Assembly (NCBI RefSeq): GCF_011759365.1
Contig: NZ_JAARLZ010000008.1
Coordinates: 62,001-126,000 of the forward strand
Direction: 5' to 3'
Length of the DNA: 64,000 nucleotides
Source: Luteibacter anthropi
GTDB taxonomy: Bacteria > Pseudomonadota > Gammaproteobacteria > Xanthomonadales > Rhodanobacteraceae
In this document: positions 63,701 to 64,000 of the stretch, piece after piece
Layout of the letters: each line of letters starts with the position of its first letter
How positions within the stretch are numbered: the first letter of the stretch is position 1
Position numbers and translations under genes: made by a program
The notes under the pieces: model-generated
Seen by the model: the letters and a program-made list of their open reading frames with translations, nothing else
Databases searched by the model: none
What the model was told of the DNA's origin: nothing

Positions 63701-63791
63701 CGGTGCTCTGCGCATAGGCCGTACCTGCGAGCATGCAGGTGGCGAGCGCCGACACGAGCGCGGTGCGCTTCAGCATGGTGCTGCTAATCAT
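60762..63791 (-). CDS. Oar-like TonB-dependent outer-membrane receptor
   Basis: 1009 residues. Signal peptide MISSTMLKRTALVSALATC ... AYAQ, an N-terminal carboxypeptidase-regulatory-like beta-sandwich (about 30-110: DGRYRASSLPVGNYRINVQ), a plug domain (about 130-260: PVPRNVVDVAALTPGT, GGYGAQYGFSTGGVTSVIT), and a long beta-barrel ending in aromatic YFRLMVQYDFSL. Members take up large substrates such as peptides or glycans through the TonB system. ATG 63791 chosen; ATG 63776 is possible. The 209-bp upstream stretch to the window edge holds no recognisable element. Confidence 0.93.
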   Translation of the reverse strand: MISSTMLKRTALVSALATCMLAGTAYAQSTVGDIYGAASASQTIQIQNLGSGAVRTVTVGEDGRYRASSLPVGNYRINVQQNGQTVTTRDINVIAGQSSQVNFTAPAAENASAQALDTVTVSANALASIDVASVESRTSFTADQLDKLPVPRNVVDVAALTPGTTKGDSRLGNLPSFGGASVAENSYYVNGFNVTNLYNNLSFSEVPFQAIQQLDVQTGGYGAQYGFSTGGVTSVITKRGTNEWKGGASWVYTPAWARENEDKTYRKNGTLFRNYDRNSNNDNVYSAWLGGALVKDKLFFYGIFQSHKASETLYPTAPGTGKGNSTQAAQRNTYSDPFYLIKLDWNINDSNILEYTGMNNTKHTTNNYFTANYGADGVPSTTNYRGQRRVKTGGDVNIFKYTSYITDDLTATAQWGKMKSKNSSDYISPSGIHTRYNGDINGPRTGCPYVLDRRDSANNGTSQPYGSCYTASTTDIFNGEDQRTAWRIDLDWKIGDHDIAGGFSKENWRSTGGQSYAGGVLYYYQTDTDGALYNQKGRDFVQVQNYRTGGSVRVEQKSWYLQDNWQVSDKFLAYIGVRNDSFNNQNGDGKNFVRQGNIWQPRLGFSWDLFGDSTTKIFGTAGRYSLPIAANVALRAATASYYTQQDFNYGQVNERGEPVLGSALGPVKIVNGENGTTPDPRSVASRDLKPYSQDEYILGVQHRITSDNDFVNDWVVGAKAIYRRLNNAIDDTCDWRPFYAYGQSLGLDVGPNKFTPPSNMPGCYIYNPGSKLTLDVDLDGSGQLRNVTIPGNKFGPKAKRSYQSVVLTAEKATDKWYVNASYTWAKNYGNTEGLVKSDNAQTDTGTTSAFDYPELMNGSNGWLPNDRRHSFKMYGGYKFTPEWSVGLNMLVESGRPSSCFGGGSGIPYGIEGYQSSYFYCEGKVDQRGHGKRLPWTWTLSPNVVYTPAYAKGVTVQLDAINVLNNSKPIAINEIGEAAGQKLYTSTYRVPTYYQTPRYFRLMVQYDFSL

Positions 63792-64000
63792 GGTCAAAAG
63801 TCTCCCTGGCCCTGCTTCGCAGCAAGGCTGAACAGCTTGGTTAGCGCCGCGTGCGGCACTCGTTTGTGGGTAACGAAGGGTCTGGGTGTGGGGACACCCG
63901 CGTCGCACCAACCCTCGGGCGCATGGCGACGTAACATGAACATAACGCGACCGTCACCGGTCCGCAAGAGTTTGCGCGTATATCAGTCAAATGATGGGCG

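Overview
The window is about 64 kb of a GC-rich gammaproteobacterial chromosome. Gene order and protein character (pilG-H-I-J-chpA next to gshB-tonB-algH-ruvX-pyrB, pilT-pilU, an Oar-type TonB-dependent receptor) point to Xanthomonadales (Lysobacterales), most likely Rhodanobacteraceae such as Luteibacter or Dyella. That placement is an inference; no rRNA or tRNA gene is visible. Most of it is core, vertically inherited DNA. I see no prophage, insertion sequence, integrase or CRISPR array.

Layout. 1-7 kb: 3' part of hrpA, relA, then yggT-proC on the minus strand. 7-9.3 kb: pilT-pilU, the type IV pilus retraction ATPases. 9.5-12 kb: a BON-domain protein and a large uncharacterised lipoprotein. 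12.2-16.6 kb: pyrB, ruvX, algH, a small secreted protein, a TonB-like protein and gshB. 16.8-28.4 kb: the Chp/Pil chemosensory operon (pilG, pilH, pilI, pilJ, chpA, chpB, chpC) that controls twitching. 28.6-31.1 kb: a MASE1-like membrane protein, a small exported protein, and Fur-regulated hemP with a partner gene. 31.3-38.7 kb: a six-gene cassette of adaptor, ABC ATPase, two FtsX-type permeases, NtrC-family regulator and histidine kinase. 38.8-41.5 kb: qmcA, nfeD and a ThrE-type exporter. 41.7-46.3 kb: an H-NS-like protein, proS, a DUF4124 protein, pssA, holD and rimI. 46.6-50.3 kb: ybbP-ybbA divergent from tesA. 50.5-52.2 kb: an OmpR-type two-component pair. 52.4-57.5 kb: a RegB/RegA redox system with a thioredoxin-like protein and a BNR-repeat protein, then a peptide transporter. 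57.8-63.8 kb: dagK, lemA with two TPM proteins, and an Oar-like receptor.

The most striking layer is not genes but repeats. About 40 short palindromes of about 25 bp, starting with the tetranucleotide GTAG, are scattered as inverted pairs or small arrays. They fit the class of REP elements mobilised by RAYT transposases; no RAYT gene lies in this window. They sit at 7 of 8 convergent gene junctions and at none of the divergent ones. Two sets lie inside open reading frames: one pair is read through in hrpA, and a variant family is read as a 24-residue protein repeat in the chpA linker. Two further genes use the GTAG of a REP as their stop codon.

Functionally, the window joins surface motility (PilT/PilU and its Chp control system), envelope biology (lipoprotein, TonB, ABC exporters, QmcA/NfeD, YbbAP/TesA, LemA/TPM), and four signalling modules (Chp, NtrC-type, OmpR-type, RegBA).
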